The translations under genes and the position numbers were made by a program. Shown piece by piece: positions 61,663 to 64,000 of a stretch of 64,000 nt of DNA; the stretch's first letter is position 1, and every line of letters starts with the position of its first letter. This stretch comes from Paracoccus alkanivorans (lineage in GTDB: Bacteria; Pseudomonadota; Alphaproteobacteria; Rhodobacterales; Rhodobacteraceae), in assembly GCF_003697785.1 (NCBI RefSeq), contig NZ_QOKZ01000003.1, positions 1-64,000 on the forward strand, given 5' to 3'. Below the pieces are notes generated by a model. It saw only the letters and a list, made by a program, of their open reading frames with translations, ran no database searches and was not told the origin of the DNA.

Positions 61663-62991
61663 TCAGAACTTGGCCACCTTTCCCCATTGCCGCTGATCGA
61701 AGCGGGCAAGGCGGTATTGCCCGGTTGCCGTAATCGGCTGGCGACCAAGGACCAGATCGGCAACGAGATGCCCTACCCCCGGACCGATGCCAAATCCGTG
61801 CCCCGACAGCCCCGCCGCCAATACCAGCCCGGACAGACCTATGTCGGCGTCGATCACTGGCACCCCGTCGGGCGTGCTGTCGATATAGCCCGCCCATTGC
61901 GCCTGCACGGGCCGGGGCTTCAGCGCCGGCAGCAGGCGATGGGCGCGGGTCAGCGTTTCCCGTATCAGCCGGGCGGAAGGGCGCGGGTCGAGAATGCGCA
62001 TGCGTTCCATCGGCGTCTCGCGGTCCAGCGCCCATTTGCTCCGGGTCTCGAAACCGGCGCGCCATGCCTGCGGTCCACCCGGCGCCAGCGATCTCCATCG
62101 GCCGGCGAACATGGGCAGGAAATGCCTGGCGCCCCGCAGTGCACCCGGCGTCGGATCGAGATTGGCCCGGCCAGAGATAGCCAGCGTATGCCCGCCATCG
62201 CCGCGCCGGGTCACCGAGACGGCGGCGGTATGCAACGCGGCGGGCAAGCCCTTGGCCCCCGGAGCGACCGACAGGATCGAGCTGCGCACCGAGGCCTGCG
62301 GAAAAGCGATCCCAAGCTGATGCAGGAAACTGGCCGCCCATGCCCCGCCCGCGACCACCGCCTGCCGGGTCCGGATGGTTCCATGTTCGGTGACAACGCC
62401 GGAGACGGCCCCGCCAGAGGTTTCGATGCCCCGCGCGGCACAGGATTGCAGCACGATGCCGCCATGCCGGATGACCCCCTTGGCGATCAGCGGTGCCGCG
62501 CGCGAGGGATCGGCAGTGCCATCGGTCGGCGACCAGACGCCACCCTTCCAGATCTTGCCGGTCGCGGCTCCACGCTCAGCCGCTTCGGCAGGGCCGATCA
62601 TGCGCGTATCCACCCCCTCACCGCGCGCGAAACGGCCCCATTCCGCCCAGCCCTCGATCTCGGCCTCGTCATCCGACAGATACAGCAGCCCGCAGCGCCG
62701 GAAACCGAGATCCTCGCCGATATCGGCAGTCATCTCTTCCCACAGATCGAGGCTGCGGGTGGACAGCGGCAATTCGCGGGCGTCGCGGTTCTGCTGGCGG
62801 CACCAACCCCAGTTGCGGCTGGACTGCTCGGCGCCGACCCGGCCCTTTTCCAGCAGCACGACCCGCTGTCCCGCCCGTGCCAGCCAGTAGGCAGCGCTGA
62901 CGCCGGTGATTCCGGCACCGATGACGACGCAATCTGCCTCGGCAGGCATTTTGCCGGGAGCGGTTTCGATATGCATGAGGGGCGCGGGCAT
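61663..62991 (-). CDS. DAO-family FAD oxidoreductase, paralog of the 14198 gene
   Basis: 442 residues. The loop VVIGAGITGVSAAYWLARAG, the EQSSRNWGWCRQQNRD segment and GLSGHGFGIGPGVGHLVADL show it is a close relative of the protein at 14198-15541. GGAG six bases upstream supports ATG 62991. It converges with the DAO gene at 60542 and is divergent from an Lrp-type regulator. A peptide-type ABC ATPase lies just beyond Lrp, so the module DAO plus peptide/opine importer appears twice in the window. Confidence 0.83.
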   Translation of the reverse strand: MPAPLMHIETAPGKMPAEADCVVIGAGITGVSAAYWLARAGQRVVLLEKGRVGAEQSSRNWGWCRQQNRDARELPLSTRSLDLWEEMTADIGEDLGFRRCGLLYLSDDEAEIEGWAEWGRFARGEGVDTRMIGPAEAAERGAATGKIWKGGVWSPTDGTADPSRAAPLIAKGVIRHGGIVLQSCAARGIETSGGAVSGVVTEHGTIRTRQAVVAGGAWAASFLHQLGIAFPQASVRSSILSVAPGAKGLPAALHTAAVSVTRRGDGGHTLAISGRANLDPTPGALRGARHFLPMFAGRWRSLAPGGPQAWRAGFETRSKWALDRETPMERMRILDPRPSARLIRETLTRAHRLLPALKPRPVQAQWAGYIDSTPDGVPVIDADIGLSGLVLAAGLSGHGFGIGPGVGHLVADLVLGRQPITATGQYRLARFDQRQWGKVAKF

Positions 62992-63154
62992 GGCAGTCTC
63001 CGATCTTTTTTCGAAACCTTATCCGCACTCTGCCAAAGGCATCTGCCGGATCATTGGCAAAGGGCAGCATTTCATGTTGAAGCATGTTGACCTGGCAGGG
63101 TTATACGTCTTTCACAACAAAGCCCCGTCCTGCCGGGAGCGAAGGAGCGAACCG

Positions 63155-63649
63155 ATGAGCACCCGTCTGAAACTGGATCGGATCGATATCAGGATTCTTG
63201 CCGAATTGCAGCGCAACGGGCGGATCACCAATGTGGAACTGGCAGAACTGGTGCATCTGTCGCCCTCTCCCTGCCTGATGCGGGTCAAGAAACTGCAGAA
63301 GGCGGGATATATCTCGGGCTATTCGGCCCAGATCGATGTCGCCAAGCTGGGCGAAACATTGACCGTCTTTACCGAGTTCACGCTCAAGAACCACCGGCAG
63401 ATCGATTTCGCCCGCTTTCAGGAGGCATTGGAAAAAATCGATAGCTGCGTCGAGTGCCACCTGATTTCTGGCGGTTATGATTACCTGGCGAAATTCGTCA
63501 CGGCGGGAATCGTCGATTACCAGACTATCATCGAGGCACTGATCGACCGCGAGATCGGGATCGACCGCTATTTCAGCTACGTCGTGATAAAGACCCCCTT
63601 CGTCAAGACGCAGATCCCGCTGACCCGGCTGTTTGCGGACAGGGACTGA
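63155..63649 (+). CDS. Lrp/AsnC-family transcriptional regulator
   Basis: 164 residues. Helix-turn-helix region LAELQRNGRITNVELAELVH and LSPSPCLMRVKKLQKAGYI, then the RAM/AsnC ligand domain (VECHLISGGYDYLAKFV). AAGGAG seven bases upstream supports ATG 63155. It is divergent from the DAO gene across 163 bases and probably controls it in response to an amino acid. Confidence 0.92.
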   Translation: MSTRLKLDRIDIRILAELQRNGRITNVELAELVHLSPSPCLMRVKKLQKAGYISGYSAQIDVAKLGETLTVFTEFTLKNHRQIDFARFQEALEKIDSCVECHLISGGYDYLAKFVTAGIVDYQTIIEALIDREIGIDRYFSYVVIKTPFVKTQIPLTRLFADRD

Positions 63650-63653
63650 CCGA

Positions 63654-64000
63654 TCACCGCTGCGCGAAGGCCGCGACCAGTTCGGGGTCCTGTTCCAGCC
63701 CGGCCAGCCAACCGGTATCCAGCTGCGGCACCGAGGAAATGAGCAGCCGGGAATAGGGATGCGTCGCCTCGCTGGACATCCGGGTAGCGGGCAATGCCTC
63801 GACCACCTCGCCCTTGTACATCACCAGCACGTCGTCACAGATCGCCTCGACAGTCGAAAGGTCGTGACTGATGAACATGTAACTCAGGCCCAACTCACCC
63901 TGCAGTTCCTTGAGAAGGTCGAGAATGGCGGCGGCGACCACCGTATCCAGCGCCGAAGTGATCTCGTCGCACAGGATCAGTTCCGGTTCCGCGGCAAGGG
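63654..64000 (-). CDS. Peptide/opine ABC transporter ATPase, C-terminal part (cut by the right edge)
   Basis: The frame continues past the right end of the window. The visible 115 residues include Walker B (LILCDEITSALDT), the switch region (SYMFISHDLSTVEAICDDV), and the oligopeptide-family C-terminal segment (HPYSRLLISSVPQLDTGWL). The residues after Walker B match DppF/OppF-type ATPases. The stop is four bases beyond the convergent Lrp stop. The remainder, and probably permeases and binding protein, lie outside. Confidence 0.85.
   Translation of the reverse strand, partial: LAAEPELILCDEITSALDTVVAAAILDLLKELQGELGLSYMFISHDLSTVEAICDDVLVMYKGEVVEALPATRMSSEATHPYSRLLISSVPQLDTGWLAGLEQDPELVAAFAQR

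Noticed and set aside
1..64000. CRISPR arrays, tRNA or rRNA genes, prophage or plasmid origin
   Set aside because: No regularly spaced repeats, T-loop sequences, phage genes or iteron clusters were recognised on either strand.

Overview
The window looks like chromosome (or a large replicon) of an alphaproteobacterium of the Rhodobacterales, probably Paracoccus-like. This is inferred from the high-GC coding style, tightly overlapping catabolic operons, and the abundance of ABC transporters and FAD oxidoreductases. No rRNA, tRNA, CRISPR array or intact insertion sequence was seen. Apart from dnaE it is an accessory, catabolic landscape.

Layout. 1-9.0 kb: a divalent-metal/oxalate block on the minus strand, with a TerC-type membrane protein, an unknown membrane protein, a non-canonical Nramp-like transporter, formyl-CoA transferase (frc), oxalyl-CoA decarboxylase (oxc) and an ApbA-like reductase. 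Five similar GGTAT-type sites lie in its intergenic gaps. 9.35-12.8 kb: dnaE. 13-23.2 kb: a peptide/opine-type ABC importer (fused double ATPase, two tandem paralogous binding proteins, two permeases) with an M20 amidohydrolase and a DAO-family FAD oxidoreductase. 23.5-27.1 kb: an AEC carrier, and a ThDP enzyme divergent from a GntR/FCD regulator with an 18-bp perfect palindrome between them. 27.4-32.5 kb: a Na/Pi-type transporter and an iron-siderophore ABC importer.

32.6-47.4 kb is the most interesting part. It appears to encode the reductive (ferredoxin-dependent) nicotinate pathway best known from the anaerobe Eubacterium barkeri. The genes are a nicotinate-dehydrogenase-like molybdenum hydroxylase (fused 2Fe-2S/Mo chain plus FAD chain), 6-hydroxynicotinate reductase, enamidase, a 7Fe ferredoxin with its NADPH reductase, a MarR regulator, a LivKHMGF-type importer with fused permeases, two DUF1185 proteins and a UPF0280 (ApbE-like) protein. 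UPF0280 overlaps the reductase gene. Because the E. barkeri reductase carries covalent flavin, I propose that UPF0280 is its flavinyltransferase. Related TTCGTAT-type sites sit at the fdxA/enamidase, marR and dehydrogenase promoters and suggest one regulon. A GabD-like dehydrogenase downstream (49.6 kb) could take glutarate semialdehyde onward in place of the anaerobic branch.

47.5-64 kb: a DgcA/N-methylproline-demethylase-like flavoprotein, two aldehyde dehydrogenases, a tartrate/D-malate-type dehydrogenase, a HyuA/HyuB ATP-dependent hydantoinase pair overlapping a two-gene opine-oxidase-like dehydrogenase, LysR and Lrp regulators, two more DAO-family flavoproteins, and the end of another peptide-type ABC ATPase cut by the right edge.
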